A program made the position numbers and the translations under genes. This document shows, one piece after another, positions 33,548 to 41,784 of a DNA stretch of 64,000 bases. The stretch spans positions 310,001 to 374,000 of the forward strand of contig JAJFFC010000020.1 of assembly GCA_021776795.1 (NCBI GenBank), given 5' to 3'. The DNA comes from Planctomycetota bacterium (GTDB taxonomy: Bacteria > Planctomycetota > UBA1135). The notes under the pieces were generated by a model. It ran no database searches and had not been told where the DNA came from. It saw nothing but the letters and a program-made list of their open reading frames with translations. Within the stretch, counting starts at the first letter, position 1, and every line of letters begins with the position of its first letter.

Positions 33548-33596
33548 GCACCCTAGCGGCTGAAATTCGCCCCGCTTTCGTGTCTTGCTCCGCTGC

Positions 33597-33631
33597 TAAA
33601 CTGTGCGACCGCAGGCGCATGGGGCGCCTGC
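33597..33631 (+). promoter_or_regulatory. sodB -10 box and 5'-UTR hairpin
   Basis: TAAACT (33597-33602) would start transcription near 33609. The leader then forms a perfect 8-bp GC-rich hairpin, GCAGGCGC (33611-33618) and GCGCCTGC (33624-33631) with a 5-nt loop, 16 nt before ATG 33648. It could affect translation or mRNA stability. Confidence 0.5.
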
Positions 33632-33647
33632 ACAAAAGCATCCCAAC

Positions 33648-34217
33648 ATGGCCTACGAACTTCCTGAACTCCCTTACGGCATGAGCGATCTCGCGCCGCA
33701 TATCAGCGCCGAGACCCTCGAGTACCACCACGGCAAGCACCACAACGCTTACCTCACCAAGCTCAACGAGCTCACCGGTGGCGATTCCTCCAAGAGCCTA
33801 GAAGAGCTCATTAAGACCACCGAAGGTGGTTTGTTTAACCAGGCCGCCCAGGTTTGGAACCACACCTTCTACTTCCAGTGCATGAAGCCTGGTGGTGGCG
33901 GTGCCCCTTCCGGCGCTTTGGCCGATGCCATCGCCCGCGACTTCGGTTCCTTCGACGACTTCGTCAGCCAGTTCAAGGCTGCCGCAATGGGTCAGTTCGG
34001 TAGCGGCTGGGCTTGGCTAGTCGAAGACGGCGGCAAACTGTCGATCGTCACCACCGGCAACGCTGGCAACCCCATGACTTCCGGTCAGAAGCCTCTGCTC
34101 ACCTGCGATGTCTGGGAGCACGCCTACTACATCGACTTCCGCAACGCACGCCCGAAGTACCTCGAGGTGTTCTTTGGCCAGCTGGTCAACTGGGACTTCG
34201 TGGCTTCGCAGCTGTAG
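33648..34217 (+). CDS. sodB: Superoxide dismutase, iron type
   Basis: A 189-residue SOD. ATG 33648 gives MAYELPELPYG, the normal N terminus; the longer frame to 33603 is not needed. Metal ligands are His27 (EYHHGKHH), His72 (VWNHTFYF), and the Asp and His of DVWEHAYYIDF. Gln68 in NQAAQVWNH is at the position that marks Fe-SOD (Mn enzymes usually have Gly there). The cytoplasmic enzyme converts superoxide to peroxide and oxygen. It is divergent from the membrane glycosyltransferase and convergent with an outer-membrane protein gene. Confidence 0.96.
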   Translation: MAYELPELPYGMSDLAPHISAETLEYHHGKHHNAYLTKLNELTGGDSSKSLEELIKTTEGGLFNQAAQVWNHTFYFQCMKPGGGGAPSGALADAIARDFGSFDDFVSQFKAAAMGQFGSGWAWLVEDGGKLSIVTTGNAGNPMTSGQKPLLTCDVWEHAYYIDFRNARPKYLEVFFGQLVNWDFVASQL

Positions 34218-34226
34218 GCGAACGTC

Positions 34227-35099
34227 CTACCAATAAATGGCCACACCAAAGTAGGGGCCATCGGCATCTAGAGTCACATCCAGGTCGGTTCCACTAATGG
34301 AGCCGACCAAATCTGCATTAATCATGCGGTAGCCAATCATGGCCTCGACGTTGGTCCAAGGGCTCCAATTGGCATTTAAGTCCAGGTCGATGAAGTTGAG
34401 ATCGATGTCGGAGACATCGGCGTTCATGCCAGTCAGTTGACCACCGAGGCGAATGCCATAGGGCAGGCGCACGTCTCCGCGCACGCCCACCACGGGAATG
34501 GCGGCATCTTCGTTGATCAAGATGTTCTCGGTATCGCCGACGTTAATCGTGGCTGCGCCTCCGCCGGCAGCGATGACCGCCTCGTTTGCGGTAATCGAGA
34601 AACGGTCGAACTGGAAAAAGTCCACGCCGAGCAGCAGACCGACGCGAACGACCGGCGAGTTGAACACGTCGTAACCAATCAGGAACTGGGTCAAGTTCAT
34701 GTCCAGATCCAATTGCGAGTTAAGGTCGGCGCTGACGGGAATCACCAAACCATTAAAGGTTGCGCCGCCAGAAACCACGCCGCTGTGCTGGCCGTTGTAG
34801 CCAAAGTCACTGACCGCAACTTCAAACGGGGCAAAGCCTGCGCGGGCACCCACCAAGAAGGAGCTTTCTCGATTCGACTGAGCAGCTAAATCGCCATCGA
34901 AGGTGAGGCCGCTGCCACTACTGTCGTCGACCTGGATGTTGTTGCCTTGGGCGTCGACGTTGACCGGGAAGGCCGCCGCGTAGGCGTTGACATGTAGGTC
35001 GCTCCAGGCGGCGTCGCCTGGAATCGAACAGGCTGGCATAAGCGCCAACGAAAACGCTGCGAGGGCTAGGCCCGGCAGCAGGCGAGGTGATAGTTCCAT
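34227..35099 (-). CDS. Predicted outer-membrane beta-barrel protein
   Basis: A 290-residue protein with a signal sequence ending in MPAC at Cys24, which could be a lipoprotein signal or a normal cleavage site. The mature part alternates polar and hydrophobic residues in strands such as FLVGARAGFAPFEVAVSDFG, VVRVGLLLGVDFFQF and NVEAMIGYRMINADLVG, and ends GVAIYW with a terminal aromatic residue, as in outer-membrane barrels. About ten strands fit an OmpW/OmpA-like small barrel. No known family is certain. It is convergent with sodB, 9 nt apart. Confidence 0.75.
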   Translation of the reverse strand: MELSPRLLPGLALAAFSLALMPACSIPGDAAWSDLHVNAYAAAFPVNVDAQGNNIQVDDSSGSGLTFDGDLAAQSNRESSFLVGARAGFAPFEVAVSDFGYNGQHSGVVSGGATFNGLVIPVSADLNSQLDLDMNLTQFLIGYDVFNSPVVRVGLLLGVDFFQFDRFSITANEAVIAAGGGAATINVGDTENILINEDAAIPVVGVRGDVRLPYGIRLGGQLTGMNADVSDIDLNFIDLDLNANWSPWTNVEAMIGYRMINADLVGSISGTDLDVTLDADGPYFGVAIYW

Positions 35100-35105
35100 G
35101 GAATC

Positions 35106-35111
35106 ACCGTA
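35106..35111 (-). promoter_or_regulatory. TACGGT box 6 nt before the beta-barrel protein gene
   Basis: Minus strand TACGGT, then GATTCC and ATG 35099. The match to a -10 box is weak, but the spacing is the same as elsewhere in the window. Confidence 0.3.
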
Positions 35112-35121
35112 AGCAGGCGGC

Positions 35122-36006
35122 CTACTTGGAACAAGGAGCGCCGAGCAAATCCCTGGGCACCCAGCGATGCCGACGTGCGGCAGCTTCTTCGAGCACCGGC
35201 GGTAGCCACTTTTTCCAGGCAGCCCTGTCGGCCAAGCGCGAATCGTAGCTTAGGAGTGCCAACATGCGTTCACTGGCGCGTACTTCGGGCGGCAGGCCGG
35301 CATGGACTGCGGCTAAATCCCGCAAGGCCACCCGCCGAGGAATATCCCGGGAAGAAAAGCGGTTGCGGTCGTGGTCGAGGAAACGCCAGTCATGGACTTC
35401 GGAGTTATTTCCCCGCTTGACCAGCAGATTGCTTGGCTTGAGGTCGCGATAGGCCACGCCGCTTTGGTGAAGGCGCCAAATCAGTTGGGCTAAATCGGTC
35501 AATAGGCGTTGTCGATCCTCGCCTTCGACTTGTAGGACCGCCTCATGCAGCGGCATGTGCTCTGGCAAATCCTCGAGCAGGAGCCAAGAACCCTCCTTCG
35601 GCCGAGACCAACACGCCAACGGGGTGGCCACGCCAAGGCCGCGGCGGGCGAGGGCATCGGCGGCGAGCAAACTGCGCATGGCCTTGCTGAAGCCCAGGCT
35701 GTCGCGTGGATCCATCTTGCGCGTGGGTAAATAGTGCTTGAGAACGGAGGCGCCGATTCCGGGGATGACCAGGCGCAGCACCCGTGAGCTTTTGCCTTGC
35801 TTGAGGAAGGCATCGGCTTTGGCTTGGTGCATGAGCTCTTCCCAACCGACGGCTTCGGCGGCACTGCCTTGACGAAACACCGCGGGGTGCTTGCCGCGGC
35901 GCAAGGCCAGGGCAGCGCGGTCCGCTTGGCGCATTTGCTGGCGCCATTGGGCCCAGGCCGAAGCAGAAGCATCGGCGGCGGGCGGCGGAGGGGGAGCGGT
36001 GCTCAT
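35122..36006 (-). CDS. WaaP/Kdo-kinase-like lipopolysaccharide kinase family protein
   Basis: A 294-residue protein starting at ATG 36006 (MSTAPPPPPAADAS). It has a protein-kinase-like fold with the catalytic loop YRDLKPSNLLV and the metal motif FLDHDR, in the arrangement of lipopolysaccharide core kinases (WaaP/InaA). LLLEDLPEHMPLHEAV is the hinge region. WaaP-like proteins phosphorylate heptose or Kdo of the LPS core. The neighbouring divergent genes encode a family 2 glycosyltransferase and an O-antigen ligase, which supports an envelope role. Only 22 nt separate its start from that of the glycosyltransferase. Confidence 0.85.
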   Translation of the reverse strand: MSTAPPPPPAADASASAWAQWRQQMRQADRAALALRRGKHPAVFRQGSAAEAVGWEELMHQAKADAFLKQGKSSRVLRLVIPGIGASVLKHYLPTRKMDPRDSLGFSKAMRSLLAADALARRGLGVATPLACWSRPKEGSWLLLEDLPEHMPLHEAVLQVEGEDRQRLLTDLAQLIWRLHQSGVAYRDLKPSNLLVKRGNNSEVHDWRFLDHDRNRFSSRDIPRRVALRDLAAVHAGLPPEVRASERMLALLSYDSRLADRAAWKKWLPPVLEEAAARRHRWVPRDLLGAPCSK

Positions 36007-36012
36007 CGAGGC

Positions 36013-36020
36013 GTTACAGT
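36013..36020. promoter_or_regulatory. Overlapping divergent -10-like boxes
   Basis: In the 22 bp between two divergent starts, TACAGT (36015-36020, plus) stands 8 nt before ATG 36029 and TGTAAC (36018-36013, minus) 6 nt before ATG 36006. Both promoters would need their -35 regions inside the opposite gene. Confidence 0.4.
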
Positions 36021-36028
36021 GTGCCAGC

Positions 36029-36823
36029 ATGGTGGAGCACGGCAACATTCCGCTCAGCGTGGTGATCATCGCCCAAAATGAGAGCGCTCATATCCAGGCA
36101 TGCTTGGAGAGTGCCGCCTTTGCCGCCGAGAAAATTGTTCTCGATGGAGGTTCGGAAGACGACACCGTGGCTTTAGCCGAATCTTGCGGCGCGCGCGTCG
36201 AAATGCAGCCCTTTGCTGGCTGGATTGCGCAGAAGAATGCAGCCTTGGCTCTGGCGACCCATGATTGGGTCCTGAGTCTCGATGCCGATGAACGCGTTTC
36301 GCCTGAGCTCGCGACAGAAATCCAAGCCTTGTTCACTGACGCCGACGGCAGAATTCAGGAACACGCCCCGGAATTCGCTGGCTATGACATGCCGCGCCGG
36401 GCCTTTCACCTTGGCAAATGGATTCGTGGTGGGGGTTGGTATCCAGATCGCAAGTTGCGCCTATTTCGGCGCTCCAAGGGGCAGTGGGGCGGCCGCGACC
36501 CGCATGACAAGCTCATGCTCGAAGGGCGCCCGGGCCGCTTGCAGCATGATTTGCTGCACTATCCTTACCGCGATTTAGCCCACCATCTGCAGAAGATGGA
36601 CCGCTACACCGACACCGCAGCGGCTCGTTTGCATGAAGATGGCCGCCGTGGCGCGTCGTGGCGACGTTTTGTGCAACCGCCCCTCGGTTTTCTCAAGGCC
36701 TACTTGTTGCAAGGTGGTTTGCGCGACGGCGCCGTCGGCTTTCGTCTCGCCACGCTCCATGCCCGCTACGAATGGCTACGCTATTCCAAGCTCCACGCCT
36801 TAGAGCGAGGGGCGGCTTCATGA
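36029..36823 (+). CDS. Family 2 glycosyltransferase (WaaE/KdtX-like)
   Basis: A 264-residue glycosyltransferase. ATG 36029 gives MVEHGNIPLSVVIIAQNES, where the first strand of the GT-A fold starts. The family motifs are AQNESAHI, LDGGSEDDTVALAE, WIAQKNAAL and the catalytic SLDADERVS. This set of motifs and length fits LPS core beta-1,4-glucosyltransferases of the WaaE/KdtX type. The stop overlaps the start of the O-antigen ligase gene (ATGA), so the genes form a unit. Confidence 0.9.
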   Translation: MVEHGNIPLSVVIIAQNESAHIQACLESAAFAAEKIVLDGGSEDDTVALAESCGARVEMQPFAGWIAQKNAALALATHDWVLSLDADERVSPELATEIQALFTDADGRIQEHAPEFAGYDMPRRAFHLGKWIRGGGWYPDRKLRLFRRSKGQWGGRDPHDKLMLEGRPGRLQHDLLHYPYRDLAHHLQKMDRYTDTAAARLHEDGRRGASWRRFVQPPLGFLKAYLLQGGLRDGAVGFRLATLHARYEWLRYSKLHALERGAAS

Positions 36824-38010
36824 CCAAGTATCTGCCCAACGCCACCTTCTTTGCTTTGGTGTTGACCCTGGTCGCCCTACCCTGGTCGACTGGTGCGTTC
36901 ACGGTTGGGTGTGGCTTGGCCGCGCTGGGTGCGTTATTGATGTGGCGCAAAGACACGCTCAACCTCGATCATCCGTTTTTAGTGCCGAGTTTGTTATGGG
37001 CGGGTGCTTTGCTGATGAGCTTCATTTGGTCGCACGCCGATCGCGCCGGCGATGAATCGCGGACCTACTACCCCTTCTTGTTGGCCTTCGCAGCTTCGCG
37101 AGTGGTGCGTTCGGCTGAACAGGTGCGCACCCTAGCTTTTGCCCTTTTGGGTTCGGCAAGCATCACTGCCGCCATTGGCTGTTGCCACCAACTCGGCTGG
37201 ATTGATGCCGGCACCTCGCGCTATTCCGGCATGGTGACGATCTTCACCTATGCCATGGTGATGGCCACCTCGTACATCATTGCCGCCTTGCTCTTTGCCA
37301 GCACCAAGCATCGCGGCGTGCAGGCAATGGCCTTTGTCATGGGCTTGATCACGCTTGGCGGCATTGTCGCCAACGGTTCGCGCGCAATTTTGATTGCGGT
37401 AGCGGCGGCCTACTTGGTAATTTTGGCATTGCTGCATCGCCGCCGCGTACCGCTGTTGTTGTTTTTGCTGCCGGTGGTGGCCGCAGCGCCTCTGGTCTTG
37501 CAAACCAAGATGGGCAAGCGGTTGCTCTATGTGCAAAGTGAACTGCACCTAGATGGATCCGCCCCATCCGCGCGCGAGGCTATGTGGGTGGTCGCGGGCA
37601 AGATGTTCTATGACCACCCTTACATGGGTGTTGGCGTCGGCGCCTATGTCGAAGAGCGCGACGCCATCTATGCTCAAGGGCGCATGGAAGGCTATCCAGA
37701 GTTGGGTGATGGCTACCACACTGCGCACAATATTCTGTTGCACATCGCCGCAACCATGGGCACGGTGGGTTTGATTGCCTTTGCGATTTGGTTTGGTGGT
37801 TACATTGTGTACTTCTTGCGTCATCGCGCGCGAGATCGTTTGCTCGCCGCTGGCGCTTTAGCCTTAGTCGCTCTAGTGCTCGGCTTTGGCGTCACGGACA
37901 TGAGTTTGCTCAACTCGCGCATTACCGGTTTGTTGGCAATTGCCTTGGGCGCCTGCCTTGGTGCGATTCGTGCGCAAGAACAGGCCGCATTGGCGGAGCC
38001 AGAAGCATGA
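36820..38010 (+). CDS. O-antigen ligase-like membrane protein
   Basis: A 396-residue protein with about eleven hydrophobic segments. After the seventh or so, a hydrophilic loop carries SAREAMWVVAGKMFYDHPYMGVGVGAY and, further on, YHTAHNILLHIAA, the conserved arginine and H-N segments of the Wzy/WaaL ligase-polymerase family. A role in joining O-antigen or another glycan to its lipid acceptor is likely. The start overlaps the glycosyltransferase stop (ATGA) and its stop overlaps the cca start (ATGA). Confidence 0.88.
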   Translation: MTKYLPNATFFALVLTLVALPWSTGAFTVGCGLAALGALLMWRKDTLNLDHPFLVPSLLWAGALLMSFIWSHADRAGDESRTYYPFLLAFAASRVVRSAEQVRTLAFALLGSASITAAIGCCHQLGWIDAGTSRYSGMVTIFTYAMVMATSYIIAALLFASTKHRGVQAMAFVMGLITLGGIVANGSRAILIAVAAAYLVILALLHRRRVPLLLFLLPVVAAAPLVLQTKMGKRLLYVQSELHLDGSAPSAREAMWVVAGKMFYDHPYMGVGVGAYVEERDAIYAQGRMEGYPELGDGYHTAHNILLHIAATMGTVGLIAFAIWFGGYIVYFLRHRARDRLLAAGALALVALVLGFGVTDMSLLNSRITGLLAIALGACLGAIRAQEQAALAEPEA

Positions 38011-39368
38011 GCTTGTTCGCTCTGGCGCGTCGCGTGGCCGAGGTCACGGCCGCAGCTGGAGGACGGACCTTTTTAGTCGGCGGTCCGGTGCGCGACCGCT
38101 TGCTGGGCCGCGAGCTCAAAGACCTTGACCTCGAGGTTTATGGCTTGCCATGGGAGCAAATTCAAAAGCTGTGCTCGAGCATCGGCAAGGTGCATTTGAT
38201 TGGCCGCTCATTCCCGGTGTTGCAGCTGGTGGCGGAGCAAGGCATCGCCGAGATCGCGCTGCCGCGGATCGAGCGCAAGACGGGTCCTGGACATCGCGGG
38301 TTCGAAATGACCGGCGATCCTTTCCTTGATCCCAAAGTGGCAAGTTCCCGTCGGGATTTCCGGGTCAACGCCATGATGGAAGATCCGCTTAGCGGCGAGA
38401 TTCTCGACTTCCATGAGGGCCAGCATGATTTGCGCATGGGGGTGCTGCGCCATGTTTCTCCCGCCTTTGCCGAAGACCCGTTGCGGGCTCTGCGTGCCGG
38501 GCGATTTGTCGCACGCTATGGCTGGCGCGTGGCGCGCGAAACTTCAGCACTCTGCCGCAGCTTAGACTTGTCCGAACTTCCCTGTGAACGCATGGAAGGG
38601 GAGTGGCGAAAGCTCCTCGAGGGCGACTACCCCGGTCAGGGCTTGCTTGCCTTAGAGGCTTGCGGCGTATTGCGTTTCTTCCCAGAACTGCAAGCCATGC
38701 GCGGAATTCCGCAAGACCCTCTGTGGCATCCAGAGGGCGATGTGCTCCATCACACCGCTCTTTGCCTCAACGCGGCAGTCCAGCGTCGCGCCGAGATGGA
38801 AGACCCTTGGGTGGAAATGCTCGGTGTGTTGTGCCATGACTTAGGCAAGGCCGGGCGCGGCACCCGTTTCGAGCGTGGTCGTTGGCGTTGCCCCGCTCAC
38901 GATGTCGATGGCGCCGAACTGGTGCCGAGTCTTTTGGCGCGCATGAACACACGTAAAGATGTCGCGCCATTGGTGCAGGCCTTCACCCGCGAACACTTGC
39001 GCCCCTCGCAACTGTTCCATGCTCGCGAGCGCGTTTCCGATGCCGCCATTCGTCGTCTCAGTTTGCGTGTGCCCATCGAGGCGCTTTGCCGCGTTGCCTG
39101 GTCCGATGCCGCCGGCCGCGAACAAGCCTTGCCCGAACCCTGGGAGCCAGAAGCGTGGTTGTTAGAGCGCGCGGCACAACTGGGCGTGGAGAAAGGGGAG
39201 CCCGAAGCCTTTTTGCGCGGCAAAGATTGCCTCGAGCGCGGTTGGCCCGCAGGGCAAGCCATCGGCAAAGTGTTAGCCGAAGCCTTTGAACTGCAAATCG
39301 AAGGCGAGTTGCCTGATCGTGCAGCAGCGCTCAGTTGGTTGGATCAGCAACCTCGCCCGAGCGCATGA
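38007..39368 (+). CDS. cca: CCA-adding enzyme / poly(A) polymerase family protein with HD domain
   Basis: A 453-residue class II nucleotidyltransferase. The N terminus has FLVGGPVRDRLLGRELKDLDLEV, with the catalytic D-x-D, followed by RRDFRVNAM and ALRAGRFVARYGW (neck region). A C-terminal HD domain is visible as CHDLGKAGRG after HHTALCL, as in bacterial multifunctional CCA enzymes with phosphohydrolase activity. The likely role is adding or repairing the 3' CCA of tRNA. It overlaps the O-antigen ligase stop (ATGA), and its 3' end overlaps the convergent hemerythrin gene by 38 bp. Confidence 0.88.
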   Translation: MSLFALARRVAEVTAAAGGRTFLVGGPVRDRLLGRELKDLDLEVYGLPWEQIQKLCSSIGKVHLIGRSFPVLQLVAEQGIAEIALPRIERKTGPGHRGFEMTGDPFLDPKVASSRRDFRVNAMMEDPLSGEILDFHEGQHDLRMGVLRHVSPAFAEDPLRALRAGRFVARYGWRVARETSALCRSLDLSELPCERMEGEWRKLLEGDYPGQGLLALEACGVLRFFPELQAMRGIPQDPLWHPEGDVLHHTALCLNAAVQRRAEMEDPWVEMLGVLCHDLGKAGRGTRFERGRWRCPAHDVDGAELVPSLLARMNTRKDVAPLVQAFTREHLRPSQLFHARERVSDAAIRRLSLRVPIEALCRVAWSDAAGREQALPEPWEPEAWLLERAAQLGVEKGEPEAFLRGKDCLERGWPAGQAIGKVLAEAFELQIEGELPDRAAALSWLDQQPRPSA

Positions 39369-39849
39369 ACTCGGCCCGTAGTTCCTGTTCCCGCGCCCAA
39401 CAGGCTGCGGCCAACTGGTGGTTGTCGTCCGGCGATAGCGCGGCAATCAACGTCGGATGCAAGGCGGCGCGTTCGCGGACATCGTGGTGTTCCAAAACTT
39501 CGCGCAACATGTGGCAGGCACTAATCCAAGCCACTCGCGTGGCCGCCGGAAGAGGCGAAGGGTGCTCTTCATTCATGCGCTCGCGTGCCTCGGCGGCCAA
39601 GCGCCGCAACTTTTGGTGTTCCTTGTCCAACAAAGCCACGGTGCAGCCATTACTCTCGAGGCCGGCGGCGGCAAAGGCGGGCAACAGCAGTTCATCTTCG
39701 CATTGGCTATGCGCGCACAGGCTCGCTTCAAAGGCCCGCCACTGCTCACGCGCCGCCGCCAAATCCCCAAGCGCCACCGCTTCCAGGCAGGCACCAAGCT
39801 CATGAGCCAGCTGCTCATGACTGCGCAAGAGGTCCTCCAAGGTCACCAT
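39331..39849 (-). CDS. Hemerythrin HHE-domain protein
   Basis: A 172-residue all-helical protein. The metal-ligand pattern fits hemerythrin-like HHE domains: HEQLAHEL (His11), HSQCEDELLLPAF, then DKEHQKLRRL and, in the last helix, LEHHDVRERAALHP. These proteins bind a di-iron centre and may sense or carry oxygen or NO. The 3' end overlaps cca by 38 bp on the opposite strand. Its start is only 11 nt from that of the divergent methyltransferase. Confidence 0.85.
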   Translation of the reverse strand: MVTLEDLLRSHEQLAHELGACLEAVALGDLAAAREQWRAFEASLCAHSQCEDELLLPAFAAAGLESNGCTVALLDKEHQKLRRLAAEARERMNEEHPSPLPAATRVAWISACHMLREVLEHHDVRERAALHPTLIAALSPDDNHQLAAACWAREQELRAEFMRSGEVADPTN

Positions 39850-39855
39850 CGTCTG

Positions 39856-39861
39856 AGTTTA
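39856..39861 (-). promoter_or_regulatory. TAAACT box 6 nt before the hemerythrin gene
   Basis: Minus strand TAAACT, then CAGACG and ATG 39849. The first base of the box (39861) is also the A of the ATG of the divergent methyltransferase gene. Confidence 0.45.
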
Positions 39862-40535
39862 TGACGGCCAGTCGCAACCGCTGCGAGTTACAGGCGCGTT
39901 ATCGCCGCCGTGCCTCGATCTACGATTGGATTTGCCGCCCGCTCTACGCCAAGCCGCGGCGCGATGCTTGCGCTTGGATTGGAGAATTTCTTCAGCAGCG
40001 GCCGGAGCCATCCTTGCTCATCGAAATCGGCTGCGGCACCGGACTGAATCTTCCGCTCCTGCGAAAATCCGTTCCCCATTCCACCACCATCCTCGGCTTA
40101 GACTGGACATCAACCATGTTGCGCAAGGCGCGCGCAAGAGGCCAAGATGTTCAACTGTTGCAAGCCGACCCCGCAACCATTGCACCAGGCCAGGCCGACG
40201 TCGTCCTGCTCGCCTATGTCCTTGCGGTCACTCCCGACTGGCAACAGGTACTGCAACAAGCGCAACAACGACTCCGCCCCGGCGGCGCCTTAGTTATCCT
40301 CGACACCGGCCGCTGGCAGGGAAAATGGCGCTGGTGCAATCCTCTTCTCGGCCCACTCGTCGCCTGGAGCGGTCACGCCGACCTAGATTGCCCTTGGCAA
40401 GCCGCTCTCGCTGCGCAATCGTCCATGGAAGTCTCATACTGTGGCGGCATGGTGCGTTTTTGGGCGGGCAGGCCTAGCCAAGAAAGGGATGTTTTAGGGA
40501 ACCGATGTGAACATTTGGTCCCTGAGCCAACATGA
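39861..40535 (+). CDS. Class I SAM-dependent methyltransferase (PmtA/UbiE-like)
   Basis: A 224-residue protein starting at ATG 39861; the longer frame back to 39585 is antisense to the hemerythrin gene. It has the class I fold: motif I IEIGCGTGLNLP, an acidic residue after strand two (LGLDWTSTML), VVLLAYVLAV as motif II and RLRPGGALVILDTGR as motif III. YDWICRPLYAK at the N terminus is like the start of phospholipid N-methyltransferases. The substrate is uncertain. The stop overlaps the DUF2892 start (ATGA). Confidence 0.85.
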   Translation: MTASRNRCELQARYRRRASIYDWICRPLYAKPRRDACAWIGEFLQQRPEPSLLIEIGCGTGLNLPLLRKSVPHSTTILGLDWTSTMLRKARARGQDVQLLQADPATIAPGQADVVLLAYVLAVTPDWQQVLQQAQQRLRPGGALVILDTGRWQGKWRWCNPLLGPLVAWSGHADLDCPWQAALAAQSSMEVSYCGGMVRFWAGRPSQERDVLGNRCEHLVPEPT

Positions 40536-40717
40536 GTAAGAACGTTGGCGCTTTAGATCGTGGCATCCGCCTCATTCTCGGCTTGGCTGTGCTGTCCTTA
40601 GTTTTCATCGGCCCGAAGACACCATGGGGCTGGCTTGGCTTGGTTCCGCTACTGACCGCAGGTGTGAGCTTTTGCCCGCTTTACACTTTGCTCGGCATCA
40701 AGACCTGCAAAGTCTAG
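40532..40717 (+). CDS. DUF2892 (YgaP-like transmembrane) protein
   Basis: A 61-residue protein with the family signature: MSKNVGALDRGIRLILGLAV at the start, two hydrophobic segments and SFCPLYTLLGIKTCK at the end with the conserved C-P-x-Y and C. DUF2892 modules are found alone or fused to rhodanese domains and have no settled function. It overlaps the methyltransferase gene by four bases. Confidence 0.92.
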   Translation: MSKNVGALDRGIRLILGLAVLSLVFIGPKTPWGWLGLVPLLTAGVSFCPLYTLLGIKTCKV

Positions 40718-40736
40718 AGCGCACAACAAACTAAGC

Positions 40737-41519
40737 TCAGCGCTGACTTTTCTGAATCAGCCGGGCCGCCACAATCGCCGACAGTCGGCGCGGTGCGAAG
40801 CGGGTGCCGAAACTCATGACACGGTTCCACCAACCGTGCACTGTGCTTCCGCCGCGGGGGAGGCGGTGCAAACTCAGGCGCACCACATCTTCCGGCTTGG
40901 CCATCTTGAGCCCGGTGGCCACACCACCGGCTACAGCATGAAACTCAGTATCGGTGGAGCCGGGGCATATTGCCAAGACATCGACCCCGGTGCCGCGCAG
41001 TTCTTGGGTTAGGCCCTCGGACCAGTGCAAATCAAAGACCTTGGTCGCGCCGTACACGCTCATAAATGGTGTGGCTTGATAAGCCGAGGTGCTCGCCAGC
41101 ACAATCATGCCGCCGCGCCCGCGCGCGACCATCGGCGGCAAAAAGGCATGCGCCATCAACACCGGCACCACGCAATTGAGCTGAATCATTTGCGCATTGA
41201 TGTGGGCATCGGCCTCGAGGAAAGCGCCCTTGGCTCCGAATCCGGCGTTGGCTACCAATAGGCCGACTTCTCGAGGGCCGACGAGTTCTTGAATCGCCGG
41301 AATGGCCTCGGCGTTGGTGAGGTCGACCGCGCAGCACAACACCTCGACCGCATATTTCCCGCGCAAATTTTCGGCAAGTTGCTCGAGGCGATCCTGGCGC
41401 CGCGCAACAAGGCACAAATCCATGCCTTTTGCCGCCAACTGATGGGCGTAATGCAGACCAAGGCCGGCCGAGGCTCCGGTGACCATGGCCATAGGGCCGT
41501 AGCGGCTCTGGAAATCCAT
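40737..41519 (-). CDS. Short-chain dehydrogenase/reductase
   Basis: A 260-residue SDR starting at ATG 41519 (MDFQSRYGPMAMVTG). The nucleotide site is TGASAGLGLHYA, followed by D-L-T in CAVDLTNAE, VANAGFGAKG, the catalytic Ser in LASTSAYQA and Tyr-x-x-x-Lys in VYGATK; PGSTDTEF is the usual C-terminal loop. NADP preference is suggested by the arginines of VARRQDRL. The substrate is unknown; such enzymes often reduce lipid-like ketones. It is convergent with the DUF2892 gene. Confidence 0.9.
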   Translation of the reverse strand: MDFQSRYGPMAMVTGASAGLGLHYAHQLAAKGMDLCLVARRQDRLEQLAENLRGKYAVEVLCCAVDLTNAEAIPAIQELVGPREVGLLVANAGFGAKGAFLEADAHINAQMIQLNCVVPVLMAHAFLPPMVARGRGGMIVLASTSAYQATPFMSVYGATKVFDLHWSEGLTQELRGTGVDVLAICPGSTDTEFHAVAGGVATGLKMAKPEDVVRLSLHRLPRGGSTVHGWWNRVMSFGTRFAPRRLSAIVAARLIQKSQR

Positions 41520-41571
41520 GCCCCAGTGTGACGGCGCGGAGAGGGGAGCCAAAGCGCCGAGCTAGGCCCAT

Positions 41572-41615
41572 AAAAATGGGAAGCGCCGCGACCCCCCCGG
41601 ATCTCGGCGCTTCCC
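41572..41615 (-). terminator. Minus-strand intrinsic terminator with no matching gene
   Basis: GGGAAGCGCCG (41578-41588) and CGGCGCTTCCC (41605-41615) make a perfect 11-bp stem. On the minus strand it is followed by ATTTTTA, on the plus strand only by a C/T mixture. The only minus-strand gene nearby begins downstream of it, so it would end an unannotated transcript from the 175-bp region before recG. Confidence 0.65.
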
Positions 41616-41778
41616 CCTTCTTCCTTGAATGTTTCGGAGAAAGGTGTTGGGTCCATCCCCCCGAATGGTCAACCAACGCCTTATTTACGCCGTTCACCTC
41701 AGGGGGTAACCGCGCTTTTGCAGAAATCCGCATTTTTCTTTGCTGTACGGGCGCGACCTCCTGAGGGCCGCCAGTCCC

Positions 41779-41784
41779 TACATT
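41779..41784 (+). promoter_or_regulatory. TACATT box 6 nt before the recG start
   Basis: TACATT, then AGGGAG and GTG 41791. This has the same shape as TACAAT-AGGGGA-GTG at nqrM and supports GTG 41791 as the recG start. Confidence 0.5.

Noticed and set aside
31740..33743. Longer start of the membrane glycosyltransferase at 33743
   Set aside because: It would overlap sodB and put 70 non-hydrophobic residues before the first membrane helix; ATG 33533 has a TACATT box 8 nt upstream.
41578..41615. Hairpin before recG as a plus-strand terminator
   Set aside because: On the plus strand it is followed by a C/T mixture and no gene ends in front of it; the T-run is on the minus strand.
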